Shown in pieces: positions 18,570-27,100 of a DNA stretch of 64,000 nucleotides; the stretch's first letter is position 1; every line of letters starts with the position of its first letter. Made by a program: the position numbers and the translations under genes. The DNA lies in NCBI RefSeq assembly GCF_018137965.1, contig NZ_CP073100.1, forward strand, positions 3,545,754 through 3,609,753, in the 5' to 3' direction. The notes under the pieces were generated by a model that was not told where the DNA came from, ran no database searches, and saw only the letters and a program-made list of their open reading frames with translations. This DNA is from Luteolibacter ambystomatis (GTDB taxonomy: Bacteria > Verrucomicrobiota > Verrucomicrobiia > Verrucomicrobiales > Akkermansiaceae).

Positions 18570-18644
18570 TGGTGCGCGATACAGGGTTCGAACCTGTGAC
18601 CCCTACCGTGTCAAGGTAATGCTCTACCACTGAGCTAACCGCGC
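18570..18644 (-). tRNA. tRNA-Val (GAC)
   Basis: A 75-base cloverleaf on the minus strand. The acceptor is GCGCGGT/ATCGCGC, the D arm GCTCAGTGGTAGAGC, the anticodon stem TTACC/GGTAG with loop TTGACAC giving anticodon GAC, and the T arm ACAGG TTCGAAC CCTGT. CCA is encoded. Confidence 0.95.
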
Positions 18645-18770
18645 GTCCCGTCGGGGGCCGAAGGCTAGGAGCGCCCCCGCGGCGATGCAATCCCTTTTTA
18701 CCGAAAAAAACGGCCGGTCCGGGATGGCCGCTTTTGCCAGTGCGGAGAGGGCCGTAGCTACGACCGGTAC

Positions 18771-18807
18771 AAGAAAAGGGCGGGGAGTCCGGAGACTCCC
18801 CGCCTTT
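18771..18807 (-). terminator. Terminator after the BlaI-H1 gene
   Basis: On the minus strand GGCGGGGAGTC/GACTCCCCGCC is followed by CTTTTCTT, about 75 bases after the stop of the gene at 18879. Confidence 0.8.
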
Positions 18808-18878
18808 CAAAAACATCTACGTGGACGCGAACAGTCCGATCGCTTTCGGCGTGACGATTCTGTTTGCGGGTTGAAGGG

Positions 18879-19673
18879 TTAGGCCTTCTTGGCAGCCTTT
18901 TTGGCAGCGGCTTTCTTGGCCGGAGCCTTCTTGGCGACCTTCTTCGCGCTCTTGGCGGCCTTCTTGGCCGGCGCTTTTTTGGCGGGGGCCTTCTTGGCTG
19001 CTTTCTTCGCGACCTTTTTCGCAGCCTTCTTGGCAACCTTCTTGGCCGCCTTCTTGGCTACGGTTTTCTTCGCCGCCTTCTTCGCCGCTTTCTTGGCGCT
19101 CTTGGCGACTTTCTTCACCGCCTTCTTGGCGGCTTTCTTGGCCGGAGCCTTCTTGGCCGGGGCCTTCTTGGCCGCTTTCTTCGCCACCTTCTTCACCGCA
19201 GCCTTTTTGGCCGGGGCTTTCTTAGCGGGGGCTTTCTTGGCGGCTTTCTTGGCCGGAGCCTTTTTGGCTGGGGCCTTCTTTGCTGTTTTTTTTGCAGCCA
19301 TGGCTTTGTGTCGTTTGAGTTCGCGTTCGATGTTGGTTTTCTCTTCCGGTGTCAAAGTCCCGGCGGAGAGGAGTGCGAGGATCGCCTCACCGAGACGTCC
19401 TCCAAAAGCGTTGGTGAGGAATTCATGACTCGCCCGATGGACGATCGTTTCCTGCGAATAGGCTGCTTCGTATACATGAGCGCGACCGACACGCACCCGC
19501 TTGACCAACTTCTTCCGCTCCAGGCTCTGCATTACGGAGAGTACCGTAGTATAGGCCCGGTCCTTGCCATCCGGCAGCGCGTCGAGGATCGCCGCCACCG
19601 TCGAGGGTCCTTCATGCCACAGCACCGACAGTGCCTGGAGTTCTAAGTTGGAAGGATGGGTTGGCCGAGACAT
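18879..19673 (-). CDS. BlaI/MecI-family repressor fused to a histone H1-like Lys/Ala tail
   Basis: A single 264-residue open frame. Residues 1-123 are a BlaI/MecI/CopY winged-helix repressor ([20 protein letters not shown], then [19 protein letters not shown], then a dimerisation helix). From residue 125 on, the protein is almost only Lys, Ala, Pro and Val in [12 protein letters not shown] units, as in eukaryotic H1 tails and bacterial HC1/AlgP-like proteins. No stop or frameshift separates the parts. An internal ATG at 19301 could also yield the tail alone. No BlaR1-type sensor lies nearby. A role in compact DNA binding is inferred. Confidence 0.75.
   Translation of the reverse strand: MSRPTHPSNLELQALSVLWHEGPSTVAAILDALPDGKDRAYTTVLSVMQSLERKKLVKRVRVGRAHVYEAAYSQETIVHRASHEFLTNAFGGRLGEAILALLSAGTLTPEEKTNIERELKRHKAMAAKKTAKKAPAKKAPAKKAAKKAPAKKAPAKKAAVKKVAKKAAKKAPAKKAPAKKAAKKAVKKVAKSAKKAAKKAAKKTVAKKAAKKVAKKAAKKVAKKAAKKAPAKKAPAKKAAKSAKKVAKKAPAKKAAAKKAAKKA
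18882..19301 (-). repeat. Lys/Ala-coding low-complexity repeat region
   Basis: Roughly 420 bp made of short GCC-AAG-AAG type units with irregular period. It encodes the histone-like tail and is prone to length change by slippage. Confidence 0.8.
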
Positions 19674-19699
19674 GACGTGTTGCCTTGTTGGTTGGCACC

Positions 19700-19728
19700 A
19701 TGAAACTAGTAGTTGACGAATCCGTCAA
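19700..19728 (-). promoter_or_regulatory. Candidate autoregulated promoter of the BlaI-H1 gene
   Basis: On the minus strand a TTGACG -35 (19728-19723) and a weak TTTCAT -10 (19705-19700) are 17 bp apart. The spacer contains ACTACTAG, and the -35 is part of the dyad TTGACG-AATC-CGTCAA (19713-19728). Repressor binding inside the promoter is inferred. Confidence 0.35.
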
Positions 19729-19795
19729 GTTCATTCCTGCGAAAATTATGGAAAAATTTACTATTTTCCCAAACACCCTTCCCGCAACCGATGAA

Positions 19796-19813
19796 TCACT
19801 ATGATTCTAGTAG
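19796..19813. promoter_or_regulatory. BlaI-operator-like site upstream of the BlaI-H1 gene
   Basis: CACTATGATTCTAGTAG matches 14 of 16 positions with the dyad at 11607-11624 (ACTAAGGTTCTAGTAG). It is 123 bases before the BlaI-H1 start. Confidence 0.35.
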
Positions 19814-19903
19814 ATCGCAAAACGGCCCCCGGAGATCCCATTCCGTAACAACTCCGATGCATCCAGTAGCAACGGAGACATCGCGCGCAGCCCTACGGGC
19901 GCT

Positions 19904-20887
19904 TCACTTCGCAGGCTTCTTCTCCTGCTTGCCATCCTCCGGCAACGCGGGACGCTTGATCTCCGGAGAGATCGCGGAAAGCGCCTTCCACAACGCTTCA
20001 TCGGCAGGTGATCCGTTGAAGAGCACGCGGCCTTCAGGCGACAACAAAACCATCACCGGGATGCCTTGAACGCGGAAAAGACGGTCGAGCGGCTGCTTTT
20101 CATCATCGCGGACCCATGTGCCGGGAGGATGCTCACCAAGCTTCGCGACCATCGCGCGCGCTTCCTCCAACAGCTTCGGCTCTTCTTCGGAAACGACCGA
20201 CACCACCGCGAGACCATGCTTCTCGAACTCCTTCGCCGCAGCGGCGAAGTCCGGCATGCTGTCCTCGCACTCGCGGCTCCATGGCGACCAGAAGTGGAGC
20301 AACACGGCCTTCTTTCCCGCGGCCACTTCCTTGAGCTTCACCTTCTGCTTTCCCTTCAGCGGTTCGAACTCCTGATCGAAGCCGTAGCTCACATCCTTCA
20401 TCGCCTCCTGCATCCGCATCTTCTCGATGTGCGGCGCGTAGGCGGCTCCTTGGCGCGGACTCAGCCAGAAAGCCTCGAGGATGTGCTTCTTGAAACCCTC
20501 GTGATCGTCCTTCTTCATCGCATCCACGGCCTGCACGTATTCCACGACGGCGAGCCAGTCTTCCTTCACGGCGAAAATCTCGGAGTCCTCCAGCTTGAAG
20601 GAATCCTTCCGCTTCAGCATCTCCGGCAGCAGCGCGGCGATGCCCTCGTCATCGCCACGGTCCACGAGAAAGAGAAAGCGCGCCTCGAACTGCGATTGCT
20701 CGGACGCGCCCTGCTTCTTCGCCTCGGCGATGGCCTTGTCGAGCGCGGCGGGCGACGCGCGTTCGGTCAGCATGTGCTCCACCGCGGCGGCGCGCGGCGA
20801 GAGTTCCTTTTCCTCCGCGTGCCCGCCCGGCTCATCCGCAGCGAGACAAAGGGCCGGAAGCAAACCGAGCAGAACGAACGCGCGCAT
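19904..20887 (-). CDS. Exported thioredoxin-like protein with degenerate active site
   Basis: A 327-residue protein with a signal peptide (MRAFVLLGLLPALCLA). Residues 17-185 are a helical domain without clear relatives. Residues about 190-310 form a TlpA-like thioredoxin fold (KKAVLLHFWSPWSREC, then cis-Pro in VQGIPVMVLL). The expected WCxxC is WSREC, so the first, nucleophilic Cys is replaced by Ser and only the second Cys remains. It therefore should not act as a normal disulfide reductase. The start lies 44 bases downstream of the LysM lipoprotein stop, so they may be co-transcribed. Confidence 0.75.
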   Translation of the reverse strand: MRAFVLLGLLPALCLAADEPGGHAEEKELSPRAAAVEHMLTERASPAALDKAIAEAKKQGASEQSQFEARFLFLVDRGDDEGIAALLPEMLKRKDSFKLEDSEIFAVKEDWLAVVEYVQAVDAMKKDDHEGFKKHILEAFWLSPRQGAAYAPHIEKMRMQEAMKDVSYGFDQEFEPLKGKQKVKLKEVAAGKKAVLLHFWSPWSRECEDSMPDFAAAAKEFEKHGLAVVSVVSEEEPKLLEEARAMVAKLGEHPPGTWVRDDEKQPLDRLFRVQGIPVMVLLSPEGRVLFNGSPADEALWKALSAISPEIKRPALPEDGKQEKKPAK

Positions 20888-20930
20888 GAAATTCGGGGGG
20901 AGAGGAAAGGGAGAGCGGATGATCTGCCGG

Positions 20931-21404
20931 TCAGCGCGCCGGGATCTGGAGCGTCTTGCCGAGGACCACGGTGTCCTTGGTCATGTTGTTCGCCTTCTTG
21001 ATCGCGTCCTGGCTCACGCCGTACTTGCGGGCGATACCCCCGAGCGTGTCACCCTTCACGACGAGATGGCTGGTGCCACCGGCACTGGCGGCCGCCGGCT
21101 TCGGCGAGGCCCCGGTCGGCTTCGGAGAAGTGTGCTGGGTAGAGCGCGGCGCGGTCATGCCGGGATCGACGATGGCGGACTCCGGCGCGGCGGCCGGCGC
21201 GGTGCCGGTGCTTTCTTCATAAGCGGCCGGCGTGTCGTACGTCGGGTTGGCTGCCTGGGCCGGAGCCTGGGCGGTCTGGCCACCGCCACCCTGCGGCGCG
21301 CCATAGGGATTGGTGGTATCGTAGTGGCTGTCACCGCCGCTGTTGCCACAGGAGGCGAGCACGGCGACGGAAGCGGAAACGGCGAGCAAGCGGAGCGGAG
21401 TCAT
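20931..21404 (-). CDS. LysM-domain lipoprotein
   Basis: A 157-residue protein. The signal peptide ends in a lipobox (VLASC, Cys19), so it is a lipid-anchored envelope protein. Residues 25-110 are a Pro/Ala/Gly-rich linker. Residues 112-157 form one LysM domain (HLVVKGDTLGGIARKYGV...LQIP), which binds peptidoglycan glycan strands. There is no catalytic domain. It sits between TatD and the thioredoxin-like gene on the same strand and probably has an envelope-anchoring role. Confidence 0.85.
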   Translation of the reverse strand: MTPLRLLAVSASVAVLASCGNSGGDSHYDTTNPYGAPQGGGGQTAQAPAQAANPTYDTPAAYEESTGTAPAAAPESAIVDPGMTAPRSTQHTSPKPTGASPKPAAASAGGTSHLVVKGDTLGGIARKYGVSQDAIKKANNMTKDTVVLGKTLQIPAR

Positions 21405-21514
21405 ATCAGTGGAGTAGCAAGTGGTGGATGAATTGGGAAGAGCCGAACGCGACGCCGCGCCGACCCGGTCTGCTACAGAAACGCCGCGAGCGGGTCCGGT
21501 TGTTCAACTCGCCT

Positions 21515-22318
21515 TCAGCGGAAGTGGAAAAACTCCGCCGCCGTCGCCGAGGTGGAGGCGGCGAATTCTTCCAGCGATTTCCCACGCAGTGCGGCAAGAC
21601 GTTCTGCCACGTGACGGACGTACGCCGGTTCATTGCGCTGGCCGCGGTGCGGCTCCGGCGCGAGGTAGGGAGAGTCCGTCTCCAACATGAAGCCGCCATC
21701 CGGACATCGCGCCACCGTCTCGCGGACCTCCGCCGCATTCTTGAAGGTGGCGACACCGCCGAATGACACCAGACCTCCCGCCTCCAACACCCGCGCGGCA
21801 TTCTCCCACGCGCCGATGAAGCAGTGGAACACGGCGCGGGTCCGCGAGGCATACTCTTTATAGATAGCGAGGGCGTCCTCGAAGGAACCCGCGCCGCTCT
21901 TGTCGCGGGTGTGGATCACCACGTTCAGCCCGCACTTCACCGCCAGTTCGAAGTGCGCGCGCAGAAACACGCGCTGCCGCTCGCGGAACACCTCCTCCTC
22001 CCAGCCATCCGGCGCGGGGTGATAGTAATCGAGCCCTGTCTCGCCCAAGGCACACACCCGCGGGTCCGCCACGTGCGCGGCGATCCGCTCGACCGCATCG
22101 TCCGGCGCCGAATGCACGTCACAGGGATGGATGCCGATGCACGCATGGACGGAGGGAAAGCGCCCGGCGATTTCCAGATTCGCGCCGAGATCCTCCAAGC
22201 AGGTCGCCAGGGTGACGATACGGCTCACGCCGGCATCGGCGGCACGTTGGACGAGGTCCGCGACTTCGTCAGGCTTGAAGCGGTGGCTGGCGAGATGGGC
22301 GTGTGAATCGGTAATCAC
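21515..22318 (-). CDS. tatD: TatD-family metal-dependent hydrolase
   Basis: A 267-residue TIM-barrel metal hydrolase. Ligands visible are H6 and H8 (DSHAHL), the Glu of GETGLDYY, HTRD, VFHCF and ETDSPYL. The TatD/YcfH family has 3'-5' DNase or nuclease activity and a proposed role in DNA repair and turnover. The start ATG at 22318 gives the usual length. It is 21 bases downstream of the POT transporter stop on the same strand, so co-transcription is likely but functional linkage is not evident. Confidence 0.85.
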   Translation of the reverse strand: MITDSHAHLASHRFKPDEVADLVQRAADAGVSRIVTLATCLEDLGANLEIAGRFPSVHACIGIHPCDVHSAPDDAVERIAAHVADPRVCALGETGLDYYHPAPDGWEEEVFRERQRVFLRAHFELAVKCGLNVVIHTRDKSGAGSFEDALAIYKEYASRTRAVFHCFIGAWENAARVLEAGGLVSFGGVATFKNAAEVRETVARCPDGGFMLETDSPYLAPEPHRGQRNEPAYVRHVAERLAALRGKSLEEFAASTSATAAEFFHFR

Positions 22319-22339
22319 TCGGATAAAGGCGATGGATGG

Positions 22340-24223
22340 TCAGTGGGCGACGGCATCCGGTCCGGGATGTTCCTCGGACTCCACGTCGTCCTGCAGATAG
22401 CTCTTCGGTCGATAGAGCATGGCGAAGGGGATGAAAAGCACCGCCGTACCAAGCACCAGCAGGGTGAAGAAGCGGAAGTAGGCGGCACCTTCCAGTTTGC
22501 TCTGGCCTCCACAGAATTCGGTGTGCGCGAAGCCGGCCACCATAGGAGCCTCGGTCACGCCGAGCTCCTGCTTGCGCTTGTCGAGCCACGGATGGTCTTC
22601 CTTCGGTTTGGGCCTTTCGATCATCAGGCCCATTTCCCATTCGGTGTGGTCCTGACGAGTGGGACCGGCGCTGGCGATGCGGGCGGTGGAGGAATCGATC
22701 ACATCGTAGCGGAACGAATTCCCCCACTGGTCCTTCATGCCTGAGAGCAGGGCGGCGCCTTCTTCCTTGCTCGGGAATTTCACTCCCGACTGGGTCTCGA
22801 TCTTTGCTGCCGCATCCAGGTAGGTCTGGCGGCCCGGGATTTCGATCGAGTCGAGCGCACCCTGCTTGGAGCGCGCGATGATATCGTCATCGGTTCCGAC
22901 CACCCCATCGTAGCCGGGCAGCACGATGTTCCGGGGCGAGGTCTGCATATCCGCCGGGAGTGCGGCAGTGGCGACATCGAACTGCTTTTGGGATGCGGAG
23001 GGAATCGCAATGTAGTGGTTCACTTGGGCCGTGAACTGGTTCCCACCGAACACGGAGAGCCAGAACAACCCCATCACCCAGGACTTCATCGTCTTCGGAG
23101 CCTGCGTGTAAGCGAACTCCAGGCCGACAATGGCCACCATGACTTCCGACGCGGTGATCACGTAGTACGCAAGGAGCTGCCAGTGGATGGACGGACGTTG
23201 ACCGCCATCAATCCACGTCTGGGTCAGCGTGACGATGCCAAAGGCCGCTGCCATCAGAAACAAGCCGCACCCGATCTTCCGCAGCGGAGTCAGGCGGAAG
23301 ATCCGGTTCATCCAAGGATAGATCACAAGGGTGAAGAGCGGGATGTAGATCAGGATCAGGATCGGGTTGATCGCCTGTACCGCGGAGGCCTGGACAGTCC
23401 AGTCGAGGAATGAGAATGGCTTCAAATCCAGGCTCGTCGCCTGGAGCACCCACGATGAGCCGGTCTGGTCATACAGCGACCAGAACACCGAAATGAGGGC
23501 AAAGAGTGGTATCAGCTTGCCCAGCGCGATCAGGCCCTCGCGGGAGAACGATTCCTCGACAAATTTCCAGCCGCCCGCCGGAATGTGGACGAACTTGTTC
23601 CGGCCCATCCAGAACATGAATGTGGCGATGGCCATCAACACTCCGGGCACGCCGAAGGCCCAGTGCGGGCCATACTTGGCGAGGAGGGTGGGTGTCAGCA
23701 TCGTGGAGAAGAACGAGCCGAAGTTGATCGAGAAGTAGAACCAGTTGTAGATCCGTGTGATCAGGTGATGGTTGCTCTTCCCGAACTGATCTCCCACGTG
23801 GGCGGACACACACGACTTGATCCCGCCTGCACCGAGGCAGATCAGACCGAGGCCGGCAAACAACCACCAACCGGAAAAACCAAACGAACCCATGCAGGCC
23901 AGAGCCGCATGCCCGAGGCAGTAAACGATCGAAAGCCAAAGGATCGTGTTGTACTTGCCAAAGAAAATATCCGCGAGCAGGGCTCCCAACAGCGGGGTGA
24001 AATAGACGAAACTGGCAAAAAGGTGGTAGCGCTCCACCGCCTCCGGGTTGCTCATCGCGTGCCCCGGTACCTTGTCCATCAGGTGCAGATACTGCGCCAT
24101 GAACATCACCAGAACCGCACGCATCCCGTAGAACGAAAACCGCTCGGCGGCTTCGTTGCCGATGATGTAGGGGATGCCGGGGGGCATCTTGTCGGTATCG
24201 ATCGCCGTCGTACGGTAGGACAT
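22340..24223 (-). CDS. POT-family proton-coupled oligopeptide transporter with a large insertion
   Basis: A 627-residue membrane protein from the ATG at 24223. ERFSFYGMRAVL near residues 24-35 is the ExxERFxYYG proton-coupling motif of POT/PTR2 transporters, and GGIKSCVSAHVGDQF is the second PTR2 signature. About 12-14 helices are visible. Between the helix near residue 390 and the last helix (near 590) there is a hydrophilic stretch of about 150 residues, including DGVVGTDDDI (~440) and DQWGNSFRYDV (~498). Its pattern recalls the calcium-binding end of type II secretion major pseudopilins. It imports di- or tripeptides by family analogy. Confidence 0.8.
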   Translation of the reverse strand: MSYRTTAIDTDKMPPGIPYIIGNEAAERFSFYGMRAVLVMFMAQYLHLMDKVPGHAMSNPEAVERYHLFASFVYFTPLLGALLADIFFGKYNTILWLSIVYCLGHAALACMGSFGFSGWWLFAGLGLICLGAGGIKSCVSAHVGDQFGKSNHHLITRIYNWFYFSINFGSFFSTMLTPTLLAKYGPHWAFGVPGVLMAIATFMFWMGRNKFVHIPAGGWKFVEESFSREGLIALGKLIPLFALISVFWSLYDQTGSSWVLQATSLDLKPFSFLDWTVQASAVQAINPILILIYIPLFTLVIYPWMNRIFRLTPLRKIGCGLFLMAAAFGIVTLTQTWIDGGQRPSIHWQLLAYYVITASEVMVAIVGLEFAYTQAPKTMKSWVMGLFWLSVFGGNQFTAQVNHYIAIPSASQKQFDVATAALPADMQTSPRNIVLPGYDGVVGTDDDIIARSKQGALDSIEIPGRQTYLDAAAKIETQSGVKFPSKEEGAALLSGMKDQWGNSFRYDVIDSSTARIASAGPTRQDHTEWEMGLMIERPKPKEDHPWLDKRKQELGVTEAPMVAGFAHTEFCGGQSKLEGAAYFRFFTLLVLGTAVLFIPFAMLYRPKSYLQDDVESEEHPGPDAVAH

Positions 24224-24324
24224 GGAGCAGGAGCCTTTCCAGTCCCTGCCTCGGGTCAAGAAGGGAACTGCTTCACCGAAATTGGAAGATTCATGGCAGG
24301 CCGGGCGTTCCAATCGTTTTTGTC

Positions 24325-27072
24325 ATGCATCCCTTCCTGGCCTCCCTCATCGCCTGCATTCTCATCCCGACCGCCCGCGCGGAATCGTCATGGGACCCGC
24401 TCACGGAAATCAGCCGCCAGGACGTGATCTGGACCACGCACGGCACCGGCGAGGCCGACAACCTGCCGCTGGGCAACGGCCGCGCCGGGGCGAATGTCTG
24501 GGTGGTACCGGACGGCGATCTGGAACTCTACCTGTCCCACAACGATGCGGTGAGCGAACTCCACCGCCTGCTGAAGCTGGGCAAACTGAAGGTCCGTTTC
24601 GATCCCAGCCCCTTCGGCAAGGATGAGCCGATCCGCCAGCAGCTCGTCCTGCGCGGTGGCCGGATCGAGCTTTCCGCAGGCGCTCCCGATCGCCGCCTCG
24701 ATCTCCAGCTCTGGATCGACAGCGAGACGGACGTCCTCCATCTCACCGGCACCAGCGCGATCCCGCGCCGGATGACAGTCACGCTCGATAACTGGCGCAC
24801 GGAAAAACGGACACTCAACTCCAGCGAGCTCGCTTCCACCTGGGTTTACCGCACCGGCATCCAGCCGGGCATCGCCGACTGGGAATCCGCGGATACGATC
24901 AAGCCGCACGCGAAAGGGTTGATGTGGTACCACCGCAACGCCTACTCATGCCTGCCCACCCACTTCGAGCATCAGGGGCTCGGTGAGGCGTTGAAGAAAT
25001 TCCGGGATCCGCTGGAGAACCGCACCTCCGGCGTGTTGCTCGCAGGCCGCGGATTGAAGGGCACCAGTCCTACACTTCTCGACTCCCCCGCCCCGCTGAC
25101 CACCTTCGATCTGCGAGCCGCGATTCAAGTTTCGCAAACTCCGACACCAGAGGAATGGGAAAAGCAGACGGAGGCCAAGCTGACCGCGAGTGTCAGTCCG
25201 GAAGAATCCCGCGCCCGCACCACCCGCTGGTGGGATGCGTATTGGCAGAGGAGCTGGTTGTTCGTGGATGAAGGTTCCGCGCCGATCATCCCGCGGCTGA
25301 AGCATCCGTTGAAGTTCGGCAGCGATCAGGGTGGGAACAACCGGCTCGACGGCGAAATCGGGGAGGTCGTCGCCACCCCGGAGGTTCTTCCCGTTCAGGA
25401 AATAGCCAGACTCTCCACGATAAAACCTCTCGAAACCAAAATCCTTGATCGCTCGGTGGAGAAGGCAAACGCCCTCACCGCGAGTGATTTCACCCTCATG
25501 GTTCGTTTCATTCCGAAGACTCCGGGTGGCAGGCTCTTCGACAGCATCACCCCCGGCGGCAACGACGGCATGCTGCTCGATACCCATGACGGGCTGAGGT
25601 TCATTTTCGGCAATCACACCCTGCAGGTTCCCGTCGCTTGGAAACCGGGGAATGCCTACGCCGCCACTTGTGTCGTTTCCACATCCCGCCAGGAAGTACT
25701 GCTTTATCTCAACGACCAACTGGTCGCCCAATGGAGCGAGGCACCTTCCCCTGTCACCCGCGCCTACGTGCTCTCCAAACTGCTCACCGCGATGCAGGCC
25801 CGCGCGGAAACGCCCGCGCATTTCCAAGGAGGCATCTTCACCGTCGCCCCTCCGGTCGCCTTCTACGCCACCAATCCGGCGACCTTCGATCACACGCCCG
25901 ACTACCGCTTCTACGGATGCAGCTACTGGTGGCAGAACGCGCGCTTCATCTACCTGCCGCTGCTGGCCCAGGGCTGGAACGAACCAGTGCGGAAGTTCAT
26001 CGAGTTCTATGCCTCGAAGCGCGAGCTCTTCAACGCCCGGGCGAAGCACTACTACAACGCCCGCGGTGTCTATTTCCAAGAGACGGTCAATCTCGCAGGC
26101 CTGCCCGGGATGGGAGACTTCGGCTGGGGTGCGAAGGAGTATTCGGAAGGATACACCCGCAACATCTGGCAGCAGGCACTGGAACTCACCGTCCTCATGC
26201 AGGACTACTACGAGCACACCGGCGATGAGAAGTTCCTGAAGGACACGCTCATCCCGTGGGCGAATGACGCATTGGCATTCTATGACACGCGCTTTGAGAA
26301 AAAGGACGGCCGCATCCGCATCGAGCCCACCCACGCGGTGGAAACCTACTGGACCGGCGTGGTGGATGACATGCCCTCCGTTGCCGGACTGCATGCGGTG
26401 ACCGCGTGGCTTCTGAAGCTACCCGCCAGCCAAACCTCCGCCGCGGATCGCGCGAATTGGGAGCGCATTGCCAAAGCCCTGCCACCTTTGCCGAAGCGCA
26501 CCGTGGATGGCGTGGTGATGCCGGACAATGCCGCTGCCTACAATCCGCAGCGCTCCAACTACGAATCTCCGGATCTCTACAGCGTGTTCCCATTCCGCGT
26601 GTATGGAATGGATCGCAAGGAGCAGCCCATCGCCGAAGCCATCGCCGGATGGAAAAAGATGCCGAATCCCGGACACGTCTGCTGGTATCAGACCGGCGTG
26701 ATCGCAGCCCGCCTCGGTCTGGCGGAGGGAGCGAAGCAGGATGTGGTGCTGCGCGCGAAGAACCGCATGGCCCGCAGCGACAAGTCCGGATCGTTCCTGC
26801 GCTTTCCCGGCTACCTCGGTTCACCCCACGACTGGTGTCCGGACTTCGATGGCCCGGGCAACATGATGAACACGCTTCAGGAGATGATCCTCCAGCCGGG
26901 TCCGGATGGCGAGATCCTGCTCACCCCCGCCTGGCCCGCCGACTGGAGCGCGAAGTTCCGCCTGCACGCGGCGGGGAATGTGTTCGTCGAGGGGACGATC
27001 GTGAAAGGAAAGCTGACGGAGTGGAAGACCATCCCGGAGAGTGCAAAAGCGCGGGCACGAGTAAAGCAGTAG
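24325..27072 (+). CDS. Secreted DUF5703/GH95-like glycoside hydrolase with LamG-like insert
   Basis: A 915-residue protein with a signal peptide (MHPFLASLIACILIPTARA). The N-terminal beta domain (WTTHGTGEADNLPLGNGRAGANVWV) and the helical barrel (CSYWWQNARFIYLPLLAQGW, GYTRNIWQQALELT, LEPTHAVETYW-like) resemble DUF5703 and GH95-like (alpha/alpha)6 enzymes acting on fucosylated or related glycans. Residues about 330-490 break the usual continuity (SWLFV...YVLSKLLTAMQARA) with a beta-rich stretch that looks like a concanavalin/laminin-G domain (DFTLMVRFIPKTPGGRLFDSI, LLYLNDQLVAQW). The substrate is unknown. It is divergent from the POT gene. Confidence 0.75.
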   Translation: MHPFLASLIACILIPTARAESSWDPLTEISRQDVIWTTHGTGEADNLPLGNGRAGANVWVVPDGDLELYLSHNDAVSELHRLLKLGKLKVRFDPSPFGKDEPIRQQLVLRGGRIELSAGAPDRRLDLQLWIDSETDVLHLTGTSAIPRRMTVTLDNWRTEKRTLNSSELASTWVYRTGIQPGIADWESADTIKPHAKGLMWYHRNAYSCLPTHFEHQGLGEALKKFRDPLENRTSGVLLAGRGLKGTSPTLLDSPAPLTTFDLRAAIQVSQTPTPEEWEKQTEAKLTASVSPEESRARTTRWWDAYWQRSWLFVDEGSAPIIPRLKHPLKFGSDQGGNNRLDGEIGEVVATPEVLPVQEIARLSTIKPLETKILDRSVEKANALTASDFTLMVRFIPKTPGGRLFDSITPGGNDGMLLDTHDGLRFIFGNHTLQVPVAWKPGNAYAATCVVSTSRQEVLLYLNDQLVAQWSEAPSPVTRAYVLSKLLTAMQARAETPAHFQGGIFTVAPPVAFYATNPATFDHTPDYRFYGCSYWWQNARFIYLPLLAQGWNEPVRKFIEFYASKRELFNARAKHYYNARGVYFQETVNLAGLPGMGDFGWGAKEYSEGYTRNIWQQALELTVLMQDYYEHTGDEKFLKDTLIPWANDALAFYDTRFEKKDGRIRIEPTHAVETYWTGVVDDMPSVAGLHAVTAWLLKLPASQTSAADRANWERIAKALPPLPKRTVDGVVMPDNAAAYNPQRSNYESPDLYSVFPFRVYGMDRKEQPIAEAIAGWKKMPNPGHVCWYQTGVIAARLGLAEGAKQDVVLRAKNRMARSDKSGSFLRFPGYLGSPHDWCPDFDGPGNMMNTLQEMILQPGPDGEILLTPAWPADWSAKFRLHAAGNVFVEGTIVKGKLTEWKTIPESAKARARVKQ

Positions 27073-27100
27073 CACAAGCATTCCTGCTTGTGCCAATTCT

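Noticed and set aside
18879..19301. CRISPR-like or satellite array suggested by the short repeats
   Set aside because: There are no constant repeats and spacers. The periodicity comes from Lys/Ala codons in an open frame.
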